From positions 62,001-126,000 of the forward strand of contig JAMPEJ010000002.1 in assembly GCA_023665205.1 (NCBI GenBank): a stretch of 64,000 bases of DNA, given 5' to 3'. Shown here piece by piece: positions 8,589 through 16,010 of this stretch. The first letter of the stretch is position 1; every line of letters starts with the position of its first letter. This DNA comes from Corallococcus sp. (lineage in GTDB: Bacteria > Bacillota > Clostridia > Christensenellales > CAG-314). The notes beneath the pieces were generated by a model, which did not search any database, was not told the DNA's origin, and worked only from the letters and a program-made list of their open reading frames with translations. The position numbers were made by a program, and so were the translations under genes.

Positions 8589-9821
8589 ATGCTGAACAAC
8601 AAACAAATGGAAAATTTTGCCGAGTTGGCCGTAAAAGTGGGCGTAAACATGCAGCGCAACCAAGAAGTCGTTATCCGCTGCGACGTGAAATGCGCGCACT
8701 TTGCACACCTGATTGCACAAAAAGCCTACGACTTTGGCGCAAAGCACGTAATTATGGAATGGGGCGACGAGGAATTGTCACGAATAAATATGCTAAACGC
8801 CAGCCAAGACGCTTTGTGCGACATACCCCGCTACCAAATAGCGCAATGGGATCACTACATTGAAAACAAATGCTGTTTGATTTCGATTTCTGCGGGGAAT
8901 CCCAACGTTTACACAGGCTGCGACGCAGAAAAACTTGCAGCGTACCAAGTGGCTTTTTCCAAAGCGCGCAATAAGTTTCGCAATGCCACGATGAGCAATT
9001 TTCTGCGTTGGACGATCGTATCCGTGCCAACGCCGGAGTGGGCAAGCAAAGTATTCCCCAACGACCCGGTAGAAGTTGCGGTCGACAAGATGTGGAACGC
9101 CATAGGACATATCATGCGTCTGGACACGCCCGACCCCACCGCTGCTTGGAAAAAACATATAGAAACTCTGCACCGCCGCGCAAATTTCTTGAACGAGCAC
9201 AACTTTGAATACATCCGTCTTAGAAACGGCAGAGGAACGGATTTAACGGTGGGCTTAGCGAAAGACCACTTGTGGTTGGCTGCCGAAGAAGAAGGCCAGG
9301 ATGGAATTCCCTTTACCGCCAACATGCCGACGGAAGAAATATTTACCGCGCCTCACAACAAAAAAATAGACGGAAAAGTTGTAAACGCACTGCCGCTTGT
9401 ATTTAACGGAAGCGTGATAGACGACTTTGAAATTACATTTGAAAAGGGCAAAGTCGTAAACTACAAAGCCGACATGGGATTTGACGTTTTGAAGGGACTT
9501 CTTGAAAGCGACGAAGGCGTGCTGAGTCTTGGAGAGATTGCTTTAATAGGCAAAAATAGCCCGATAGCGGAAAGCGGCATACTGTTTTTCAACACGCTGT
9601 TTGACGAAAACGCCAGTTGCCACCTTGCGTTTGGCGCAAGTTACCCAACCACGGTAAAAGGCGGCAACGATTTGACCGACGCGCAAAAGGCCGAGCACGG
9701 AATGAACCAAAGTTTACAACACGTCGACTTTATGATCGGAACAAAAGACCTAGACGTAGACGGAATAGCCTTTGACGGCAAAACGACGCCGCTGTTTAGA
9801 AACGGCGAATGGGTCATATAG
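8589..9821 (+). CDS. M29-family aminopeptidase
   Basis: This 410-residue cytoplasmic metallo-aminopeptidase belongs to the thermophilic M29 group (AmpS/PepS/AmpT), which releases N-terminal residues using two metal ions. The expected ligands are present: E250 (ANMPTEEIF), E316 (SLGEIALI), H345 (ASCHLAFG), H378 and D380 (LQHVDFMIG), with Y352 nearby. Spacing matches the Thermus enzyme closely. Length is typical. AGGAAAGGAG precedes the ATG by 7-8 bases. It is transcribed alone from its own promoter and followed by a terminator. Physiological substrates cannot be read from sequence. Confidence 0.95.
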   Translation: MLNNKQMENFAELAVKVGVNMQRNQEVVIRCDVKCAHFAHLIAQKAYDFGAKHVIMEWGDEELSRINMLNASQDALCDIPRYQIAQWDHYIENKCCLISISAGNPNVYTGCDAEKLAAYQVAFSKARNKFRNATMSNFLRWTIVSVPTPEWASKVFPNDPVEVAVDKMWNAIGHIMRLDTPDPTAAWKKHIETLHRRANFLNEHNFEYIRLRNGRGTDLTVGLAKDHLWLAAEEEGQDGIPFTANMPTEEIFTAPHNKKIDGKVVNALPLVFNGSVIDDFEITFEKGKVVNYKADMGFDVLKGLLESDEGVLSLGEIALIGKNSPIAESGILFFNTLFDENASCHLAFGASYPTTVKGGNDLTDAQKAEHGMNQSLQHVDFMIGTKDLDVDGIAFDGKTTPLFRNGEWVI

Positions 9822-9868
9822 TCGGATAGCAATACGCCGCAACCGATACAAACGTATTTATCACAAAG

Positions 9869-9903
9869 ACGCGCTCCAAAAAACGGAACGCGCCTTTTTT
9901 TAC
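9869..9903 (+). terminator. terminator after the M29 gene
   Basis: GCGCTCC and GGAACGCGC form an imperfect G/C stem followed by seven T. It overlaps the end of the convergent tcdA gene and probably serves both. Confidence 0.65.
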
Positions 9904-10622
9904 ACTTTTATTAAATCTTTTATGACTTCTCCCGCCAAAATCATACCGGCTACGGGCGGTACAAACGATATGCTTGCGGGAGTTTGACGTTTAGCATGTG
10001 CGTCGTCGGGATGCGCCGACTCAAATTCCGTAAAAGGAACAAGCGGCTGCTCCTTAGAGTACACTACTTTCAGTTTTCGGATTCCTCGTTCTTTAAGCAA
10101 TTTGCGCATAACTTTTGCCAAAGGACAAACGGACGTATCGAATATATCCGCAACGCAAAAAGACGCTGCGTCCAATTTGTTGCCGGTGCCCATACAACTG
10201 ATAATAGGCGTATTAGCTGCGGCGCACGCTTCCGCTAAAAGCACTTTGGACGTAACGGTATCGACGGCGTCTACCACGTAGTCGAATGCGGAAAAATCAA
10301 ACTGCGAGACCGTAGTCTCGTCAAAACGCAAAGGCAACGGGGTTGCTACGGCCCTTGGATTGATATCGGCAACGCGGATTGACGCGACTTGCGTTTTTGC
10401 CATACCTAACGTGGAATGCAAAGCGAACAATTGACGGTTTAGATTGGTTTCCGAAACAACGTCGTCGTCCACCAAAGTTAAATTACCAACCCCTGCGCGA
10501 GCAAGCGCTTCCACAACAAAACTGCCGACTCCGCCCAAACCGAACACGGCTACACGCGAGTTTATCAGTTTGGATTGAGCTTGCTTGCCTATCAACATTG
10601 TTGTGCGATCGAATTGCGACAT
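9900..10622 (-). CDS. tcdA: tRNA threonylcarbamoyladenosine dehydratase TcdA
   Basis: A 240-residue ThiF/HesA-family (E1-like) protein. TcdA uses ATP to dehydrate the t6A base at position 37 of ANN-decoding tRNAs to the cyclic form. The nucleotide-binding motif GLGGVGSFV lies near residues 28-36, followed by the acidic strand end LVDDDVV and SETNLNRQ. Length fits YgdL/TcdA. The ATG at 10622 has AAAGGAGA five bases upstream; an in-frame ATG at 10643 has none. tsaD, which acts earlier in the same tRNA modification, is also in the window. The gene is divergent from the lipid-kinase-like gene. Confidence 0.92.
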   Translation of the reverse strand: MSQFDRTTMLIGKQAQSKLINSRVAVFGLGGVGSFVVEALARAGVGNLTLVDDDVVSETNLNRQLFALHSTLGMAKTQVASIRVADINPRAVATPLPLRFDETTVSQFDFSAFDYVVDAVDTVTSKVLLAEACAAANTPIISCMGTGNKLDAASFCVADIFDTSVCPLAKVMRKLLKERGIRKLKVVYSKEQPLVPFTEFESAHPDDAHAKRQTPASISFVPPVAGMILAGEVIKDLIKV

Positions 10623-10775
10623 AGCGGTCTCCTTTGCAAACATTGTATCACCGTAAATTGCGTTTGTAAAGCCGAAAAAGCAGGCATCAGTTACACGTTA
10701 CCGGCCGTTTGCATAGACGCAGGCAAAATTTCACACACTGTGGGAAAAAAGCATACTATCGGAAAGAGGCCGAAA

Positions 10776-11633
10776 TTGAACTGTAAACTGATAATGAACA
10801 TCGACAGCGGCAATTGCGAAAGACTGGACGTAGACGCGCTTTTGTGCAAACTTGGCTGCGACGCATGCGTGGAAACGATCGACAGCGGCAAAGACTGGAA
10901 CGCCGAAGGATACGACACCGTGATCGTATGCGGCGGAGACGGCACGTTGCACAACGCGTTGTCAAAGTGTCAAAACAAAAAAATTTTTTACGCGCCGTGC
11001 GGCACGCTTAACGAACTGGCTGCCACAAACGGCAAGGTATCTTCGGTAGGGAAAGTAAACGACGAGTATTTTTCCTACGTGTGCGCTACGGGAAGCTTTA
11101 CCGAAATAGGTTACGCAGCCCAAAACAAGCACAAAAAACGTTGGAAAAGTTTGGCGTATCTTCCGCAAGTAATAAAATGCTACCGCTGCCACGAAATAGG
11201 CGCAAAACTGGACGTAGACGGAGCAAGTTACGAGGGAAAGTATACTTTGCTTATGATACTTAAAAGTTACCGATGCTTCGGTTTTTCCTTCAATAAAGAC
11301 TACAAAAAAACGCACAAAACCTACCTGCTTGCGATAAACGCTTTGGGACGGGACTGTTTGAAAAACCGCGTAAAAATGTTTGCGCCGTTTTTTAGAATTT
11401 TTGTATGCGGAACAAAACCCAAAGTGGGAAAAAATTGGATGCTTGTGCCCTTCGATCAACTGACGATAGAACTTGACGAACCGCAAAACTTCTGTTTTGA
11501 CGGCGAAAAACGCGTTTTGTCGGGCAAAATACAAGTTTGCGAGCAAGTGCTTGCCGAACCGATAACAGTGGTAAAAACGCCGTTTTTACGCCGCAAACGC
11601 TGCAAGCACAAAATAGATTTCAACAACCTTTAA
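10776..11633 (+). CDS. diacylglycerol-kinase-like lipid kinase
   Basis: A 285-residue protein of the DAGK catalytic family (YegS/BmrU/DgkB-like). VIVCGGDGTLHNAL carries the GGDGT nucleotide-binding loop and APCGTLNELA corresponds to the conserved PxGTxN element. Both lie in the N-terminal ATP-binding lobe; the C-terminal beta lobe is less conserved. A TTG start at 10776 is chosen because AAAGAGG lies 6 bases upstream and the product then begins MNCKLIMNIDSG, like family members. Longer in-frame starts overlap tcdA. The lipid substrate is unknown. A bidirectional terminator follows. Confidence 0.75.
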   Translation: MNCKLIMNIDSGNCERLDVDALLCKLGCDACVETIDSGKDWNAEGYDTVIVCGGDGTLHNALSKCQNKKIFYAPCGTLNELAATNGKVSSVGKVNDEYFSYVCATGSFTEIGYAAQNKHKKRWKSLAYLPQVIKCYRCHEIGAKLDVDGASYEGKYTLLMILKSYRCFGFSFNKDYKKTHKTYLLAINALGRDCLKNRVKMFAPFFRIFVCGTKPKVGKNWMLVPFDQLTIELDEPQNFCFDGEKRVLSGKIQVCEQVLAEPITVVKTPFLRRKRCKHKIDFNNL

Positions 11634-11653
11634 GACGGCAAAACTGCTTGAAT

Positions 11654-11694
11654 AAAAATGCCCCGCAATCCAATGACGTTTTGCGGGGTTTTGC
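11654..11694 (+). terminator. bidirectional terminator
   Basis: CCCCGCAA and TTGCGGGG stem, with TTTTGC on the plus side and CATTTTTATTC on the minus side. It separates the convergent lipid-kinase-like and HAD genes. Confidence 0.8.
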
Positions 11695-11700
11695 ATAAGT

Positions 11701-12279
11701 TCAATCCAAACCGAAATCGCGCTCCAATTGATCGGCATCGCGGAACAATACGGGAGTTATTCCAAATTCTTGCAGGTTTTGCAGGTTATCGGGATTGTCG
11801 TCGGTAAAATAAATTTTACCGAATTTTTGCGAAAAAGAGTCCAAACAAATACGGTAAAATTCCCTGTCCGGTTTGGCGTATCCGTAATTAGCCGAGACGA
11901 AAATTTTATCGAAATAGCCGTACAGCTCAAACTGCGAAAACAACCTGTCGATATACTCGCTTGCGGCATTGGACAAAAGCGCAACGGTATGCCCGCGGCG
12001 ACGCAACTCTGTAATCACTCTCAAAGTTTGCGGCATGGGCTTTGCTAGAATATCCCACTGCGCACGCACTTCGTCAAGCGGCAACCTGCAAGTTTTTGCA
12101 AGCGCGTCAAGACAATCTTCAAACGGCATAAGTCCGCAATCTACTTTTCGGAACAAATTGATACGGGCGCTTTGCTGCTGCTCGGCAGAAAGTCTGTTTT
12201 GCATCCACAGCGTAGAAACGTCGGTTACAACCACGCCGAAGCAATCGAATATATAGAGATTTTTCATTTTATCCGTCAT
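11701..12279 (-). CDS. HAD-superfamily phosphatase (YihX-like subgroup)
   Basis: A 192-residue HAD subfamily IA hydrolase. Motif I is YIFDCFGVVV: the nucleophile Asp is present, but the second Asp of the usual DxD is replaced, as also seen in the YihX-type and DFGGVL groups. Motif II is LLSNAA, motif III the Lys in AKPDREFY, motif IV FTDDNPDNL. The cap is short and helical. Sugar-phosphate or nucleotide phosphatase activity is likely but the substrate is unknown. Two Met starts four codons apart both have poor ribosome binding sites. It is 106 bp after rlmD on the same strand. Confidence 0.8.
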   Translation of the reverse strand: MTDKMKNLYIFDCFGVVVTDVSTLWMQNRLSAEQQQSARINLFRKVDCGLMPFEDCLDALAKTCRLPLDEVRAQWDILAKPMPQTLRVITELRRRGHTVALLSNAASEYIDRLFSQFELYGYFDKIFVSANYGYAKPDREFYRICLDSFSQKFGKIYFTDDNPDNLQNLQEFGITPVLFRDADQLERDFGLD

Positions 12280-12385
12280 AATTTACCGTCGCTTTTATTT
12301 TGAAAAGTTGTGCTATAGAAACAAATACGTTGAACGTAACGCGTAAAATTTGTATCTTTACAATTTTACCGCTAGCGGTTTACGT

Positions 12386-13729
12386 CTAGTTTTTTCGCTT
12401 CAAGTGAACCAGAGTTTCCACTTCTGCAGTTTGCGGAAACATGTCCCACGGCTGAACGTAATCGATCAAGTAAAATTTAGACAATATTTTAAGATCGCGG
12501 GCAAGCGTTGCCGAGTCGCAGGAAATATACACGATATTGTCGAATGCCGCGTCCGCAACCGTTTGACAGATTTTTTCGCCCAATCCTTTGCGAGGCGGAT
12601 CCACCACCAACGACATTGTTTTGCCGCGATATTTACGCGCCAGTTTTGGTAGTTCGACGTTTGCATCTCCGCAAATATTAAATACGTTTTCAGCGCCGTT
12701 AAGCGCTGCGTTATCGTTGGCGTCGGATACGGCGGAAGAAACGATTTCCACGCCGTAAGTAAGATAGCGTATGTTTGCCAAAACGTTTGTTAAAATGCCC
12801 ACGCCGGAAAAACAATCTATCAGAACTTCCGTACGAGAAACGTCCAACAATTCGCGCACTTTGCCGTAAACGGCGTTTTTTACGCCGTCGTTCACCTGAA
12901 AAAAGCTGTCGGCGGCAAGACGGAACTTGACGCCCAAATGCTCGCTTTCGATATGCCTTAGCCCAAAAACGTGATGCGTTTCGTTGCCTAAAATTACGTT
13001 GTTTTTGTGACAGTTGATATTTTGAAACAGTCCGAAATGCGGAAAATGCCGTTGCAACAAGTCGACAAACGGCGCAAAGTCTATCTTTTGGTTGCAGTTT
13101 GTAACTACGGTCACAAGCAGTTGCCCGTCTACGTACCGTGCTACCAAATGACGTATCTGTCCGGAAAAAGTTTGTTCGTTATACGGAATCAGTTTTTGAT
13201 CGTTTGCAAACTGCGCAAAAAGCCCTGTCAAAGTTTTACACCAATCGCCGCCTAGCAAACAGTCGTTAACTTCTACAACGTCGTGACTGCCCTTTTTGTA
13301 CAGACCGATTTTGACGTTGCCTACGCTGCCTCGCACGGGAAGACTCAACTTATTGCGGTAACCCAAAATTTCGTCGCTTGGCATACAGGGAAGCACTTTG
13401 CCGTCGTACCCCGCTATTTTTCTGAGATTTTGTTCCACTTTGTTACGTTTGAACACCAATTGCTCGGAATACTGCATATGCATAAGCGAACAACCGCCGC
13501 ACACGCCGAAAATCGGACACGGCGGATTTTGGCGCAAATCGGATGCGCGCAAAAGCTGCACCGCATCGGCATACGCAACGCCGCGCTTGGCATAGTTGAC
13601 GCGGACAAGAGCTTCTTCGCCTTCTATTAAAAATGGAACGAAAACGGTAGTATCGTCTACTGCCCCTACAGTTTCCGCATTTGAATATCCTTGTGCGACG
13701 TATTTGATCGTATCGTTTTGTTTAAGCAT
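12386..13729 (-). CDS. rlmD: 23S rRNA uracil-C5-methyltransferase RlmD/RlmCD
   Basis: A 447-residue TrmA-family SAM-dependent enzyme that makes 5-methyluridine in 23S rRNA. An N-terminal TRAM domain is followed by an iron-sulfur site (CPIFGVCGGC), SFFQVND of the methyltransferase fold, VVDPPRKGL, and the catalytic YISCDSATLARDL. In Gram-positives one such enzyme often modifies both U747 and U1939. AGGAT lies just before the ATG. It begins 19 bp after the histidine kinase stop and is probably the third gene of the RR-HK-rlmD transcript, an unusual partner for a two-component system. Confidence 0.93.
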   Translation of the reverse strand: MLKQNDTIKYVAQGYSNAETVGAVDDTTVFVPFLIEGEEALVRVNYAKRGVAYADAVQLLRASDLRQNPPCPIFGVCGGCSLMHMQYSEQLVFKRNKVEQNLRKIAGYDGKVLPCMPSDEILGYRNKLSLPVRGSVGNVKIGLYKKGSHDVVEVNDCLLGGDWCKTLTGLFAQFANDQKLIPYNEQTFSGQIRHLVARYVDGQLLVTVVTNCNQKIDFAPFVDLLQRHFPHFGLFQNINCHKNNVILGNETHHVFGLRHIESEHLGVKFRLAADSFFQVNDGVKNAVYGKVRELLDVSRTEVLIDCFSGVGILTNVLANIRYLTYGVEIVSSAVSDANDNAALNGAENVFNICGDANVELPKLARKYRGKTMSLVVDPPRKGLGEKICQTVADAAFDNIVYISCDSATLARDLKILSKFYLIDYVQPWDMFPQTAEVETLVHLKRKN

Positions 13730-13748
13730 AAAGATCCTGCCGTTTGCG

Positions 13749-14837
13749 TTATTTTCCGCTGCCGGGGATATTGGTTACGGGAATAGTGACGGAAAAAGTC
13801 GTGCCTTCGTTAAGGACGCTTTCCACTTCTATTTTAAGGCTCAACAACTCGCAAACCTTTTTTACGATAGACAGTCCCAAACCGTTGCCTTCCGTCGCGT
13901 GAGAGCGGTCGCCCTGAAAAAATTTATTAAATATGTTGTTTTTGGTTTCTTCGTCCATGCCGCAGCCGTTATCTTTGATTTGCACCACTACGGCGCCCTT
14001 GACGCCTTTTGCAATTACGTCTATCTTACCGCCCGCAGGAGTAAACTTGACCGCGTTGGACAGCAAATTGACCCACACTTGGGAAAGCATCGTTTTTTCG
14101 TTGAAAATACTTATTTCGTCAAGGTCTGCGGACATCTCGATATTTTTGACGGAACAGGGGCGCTCGAACAGCAGCATGCTTTGCCTGATCTGCTCGTCCA
14201 ACAAAAATTTTTCCTTAACTATCGTTTGAGAATCCAATCGGGTCAGCATAAGCACGCTTTCCGAAAGGCGCACCAACCGGTTGGATTCGTCGATAATAGT
14301 TTCCAAGTATTCCGCCTTTTCTTCGGAGGACAAATTGGGATTTTTAAGCAAAGTTGCAAATCCGGATATGGAAACGATAGGAGTTTTGAACTCGTGAGAA
14401 AAATTGGAAACAAAATCCTCTCGCAGAGTTTCCACGCTACCCAATTGTTTGGCAAGACTGTTGACGTTATCCGCTATGCCGACGTTGGCAAAAATCGGAC
14501 TGTCCTTGACGCGAACGGAAAAGTCGCACTCGGCGATTTTTTGCAGAGCCTCGATATACGGATGAGTGCTGCGGACAAGAATTGCCGAAAACGCCACTGA
14601 TAAAGCGATACCTACCAAAATACTGACGACAAGCACAACCAAACCGTACACGAAATAATTGTCCTGCGGAGCATGCCAATAGCGTGCAATCAACGCCGTT
14701 ACGCCGGCCGTAATAAGCATAGAAATAACTAACAACACAAACAAACCCAAAATGACTATCAAAGTGATACGGTTGAAAATATTGTGTTGTTTTTTGCCGC
14801 CGGAAGCGTTATTGGTTTTGTTCGCGCGTTTATTCAT
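13749..14837 (-). CDS. sensor histidine kinase
   Basis: A 362-residue membrane kinase. Two transmembrane helices (about 24-50 and 63-88) flank a very short outside loop of about a dozen residues, so it may sense within the membrane or through a partner. A HAMP-like linker follows, then the dimerisation box SHEFKTPIV with phospho-acceptor H148, and an ATPase domain with WVNLLSNAVKF (N box), DNGCGM (G1) and GNGLGLSIVK (G2). It overlaps the response regulator gene by 8 bp, so the pair is translationally coupled. Stimulus unknown. Confidence 0.93.
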   Translation of the reverse strand: MNKRANKTNNASGGKKQHNIFNRITLIVILGLFVLLVISMLITAGVTALIARYWHAPQDNYFVYGLVVLVVSILVGIALSVAFSAILVRSTHPYIEALQKIAECDFSVRVKDSPIFANVGIADNVNSLAKQLGSVETLREDFVSNFSHEFKTPIVSISGFATLLKNPNLSSEEKAEYLETIIDESNRLVRLSESVLMLTRLDSQTIVKEKFLLDEQIRQSMLLFERPCSVKNIEMSADLDEISIFNEKTMLSQVWVNLLSNAVKFTPAGGKIDVIAKGVKGAVVVQIKDNGCGMDEETKNNIFNKFFQGDRSHATEGNGLGLSIVKKVCELLSLKIEVESVLNEGTTFSVTIPVTNIPGSGK

Positions 14838-15507
14838 CGTGTCTCACCGCCTTGTAACCTAGCCCTCTTATCGTTACAATCTCAAAATCGGGCGTATCCA
14901 TAAACCGCGAACGCAAACGGTTGACGTGTACGTTTACGGTATGCTCGTCGCTTTCGGCATCCATACCCCAAATTTCGTCCATCAACTGCAAACGCGTAAA
15001 CACCACGTCTGGATACGACAGCAATTTGAACAACAGCAAAAATTCTTTTTGCGGCAAAGTCTCCGTTCCGCTCGGAGTGGTAACGGAATAAGAATTGTAG
15101 TCCAGCTCTACGTTGCCGATAGTTAACTTGTGTTCCGTCGCTATCTTAGAACGGCGAAGCAACGCCTTTATTCGCAACAACAATTCGTCGATATCGAAAG
15201 GTTTTGTCATATAATCGTCGATACCAACAATAAATCCTTGCTTGATATCGGAAACGGCTTGCTTTGCAGACAGCATCAGCATCGGTATTTGACTGCCGTT
15301 ATCGCGCAAGGTCTTGGTCAATTCGTAACCGTTCATTTTGGGCATCATTACGTCTATCACCATCAAGTCCACGTGATTGTGTTCCAAAACGTCAAGAGCA
15401 TCCAAGCCGTTTACAGAAGTCAACGCGTTGTAACCGTTGCTTTTCAAAACGGCCGAAAGCAACTTACGCGTACTGGGATCGTCTTCTACTATCAAAACGT
15501 TGAACAT
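14830..15507 (-). CDS. OmpR/PhoB-family response regulator
   Basis: A 225-residue two-domain regulator. The receiver has VEDDPSTR, the phosphorylated D52 in VIDVMMPKMNG, and K in YMTKPFD. The C-terminal winged helix has RLQLMDEIWG and TVNVHVNRLRSRF. It partners the overlapping histidine kinase gene. AAAGGAGAA precedes the ATG. The leader upstream carries a long inverted repeat (ATACGGCGA...TCGCCGTAT, 15580-15622) that might be a regulatory hairpin. Confidence 0.95.
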   Translation of the reverse strand: MFNVLIVEDDPSTRKLLSAVLKSNGYNALTSVNGLDALDVLEHNHVDLMVIDVMMPKMNGYELTKTLRDNGSQIPMLMLSAKQAVSDIKQGFIVGIDDYMTKPFDIDELLLRIKALLRRSKIATEHKLTIGNVELDYNSYSVTTPSGTETLPQKEFLLLFKLLSYPDVVFTRLQLMDEIWGMDAESDEHTVNVHVNRLRSRFMDTPDFEIVTIRGLGYKAVRHDE

Positions 15508-15579
15508 TGTTCGTTCTCCTTTTTACGTTAGTTTAGCGTAACATGCATTAAAACTTGCAATTGCTGCCGCGTGCCGAAT

Positions 15580-15622
15580 ATACGGCGACGCCGTTTGTTT
15601 TAGCTAACGCAATCGCCGTATT
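15580..15622 (-). promoter_or_regulatory. inverted repeat in the leader of the two-component operon
   Basis: ATACGGCGA and TCGCCGTAT are nearly perfect partners about 25 bp apart, and CGGCGACGCCG inside is itself palindromic. A possible -10 (TATACT, minus strand 15633-15638) with TTGTGG 17 bp further up would place this element in the transcribed leader. Function unknown. Confidence 0.35.
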
Positions 15623-15736
15623 TATTACGTAAAGTATATAACAAAATGCAAAAAACCACAATAGTTTATTTGCGTAGTTTTGACGCAATACGCCGAAATA
15701 CAAATTACAAAACAGTATCGGCGCACAAAAGCAACT

Positions 15737-15769
15737 AAAAAGGCGACCGCCGACGGCGGTTGCCTTTTG
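15737..15769 (-). terminator. terminator of the heterodimeric ABC operon
   Basis: A 14-bp stem (AAAAGGC-G-ACCGCC, loop GAC) followed on the minus strand by TTTTTAG. It is the first strong terminator below the ABC genes, about 210 bp after the last stop, so the transcript has a long 3' untranslated end containing the tail repeats. Confidence 0.8.
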
Positions 15770-15784
15770 TCAATATTTGTCAGA

Positions 15785-16010
15785 ACGTTGACACATACCT
15801 ATGCGCGTTTTAAGCAACTGCTTGATGCATACGGTACAATGCGTTACGGCTGTTCCAACATTTCCGTGCAGAGTTGTCTTACAACCTGAAACGGTTACTT
15901 AGATCATATATTTACTGAGTTCAAACATACCCGTGTAGAGTTGTTTTACAGGTGGATGCGGGTGCACAGACTACATTTAGCTTAGTTCGAACATGCCCGT
16001 ATACAACTGA
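15785..16010 (-). repeat. serial degenerate copies of the ABC gene 3' end
   Basis: The true gene end encodes QLYTGMFELS-stop. About 66 bp downstream a second copy reads QLYTGMFELSKYMI-stop. About 67 bp further a third reads QLCTEMLEQP-stop. A fourth, weak copy (GCGCATAGGTATGTGTCAAC) lies about 65 bp beyond. The copies diverge progressively with distance from the gene. Positions of the conserved core: 15985-16010, 15919-15943, 15852-15877 and about 15787-15806. Confidence 0.7.
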
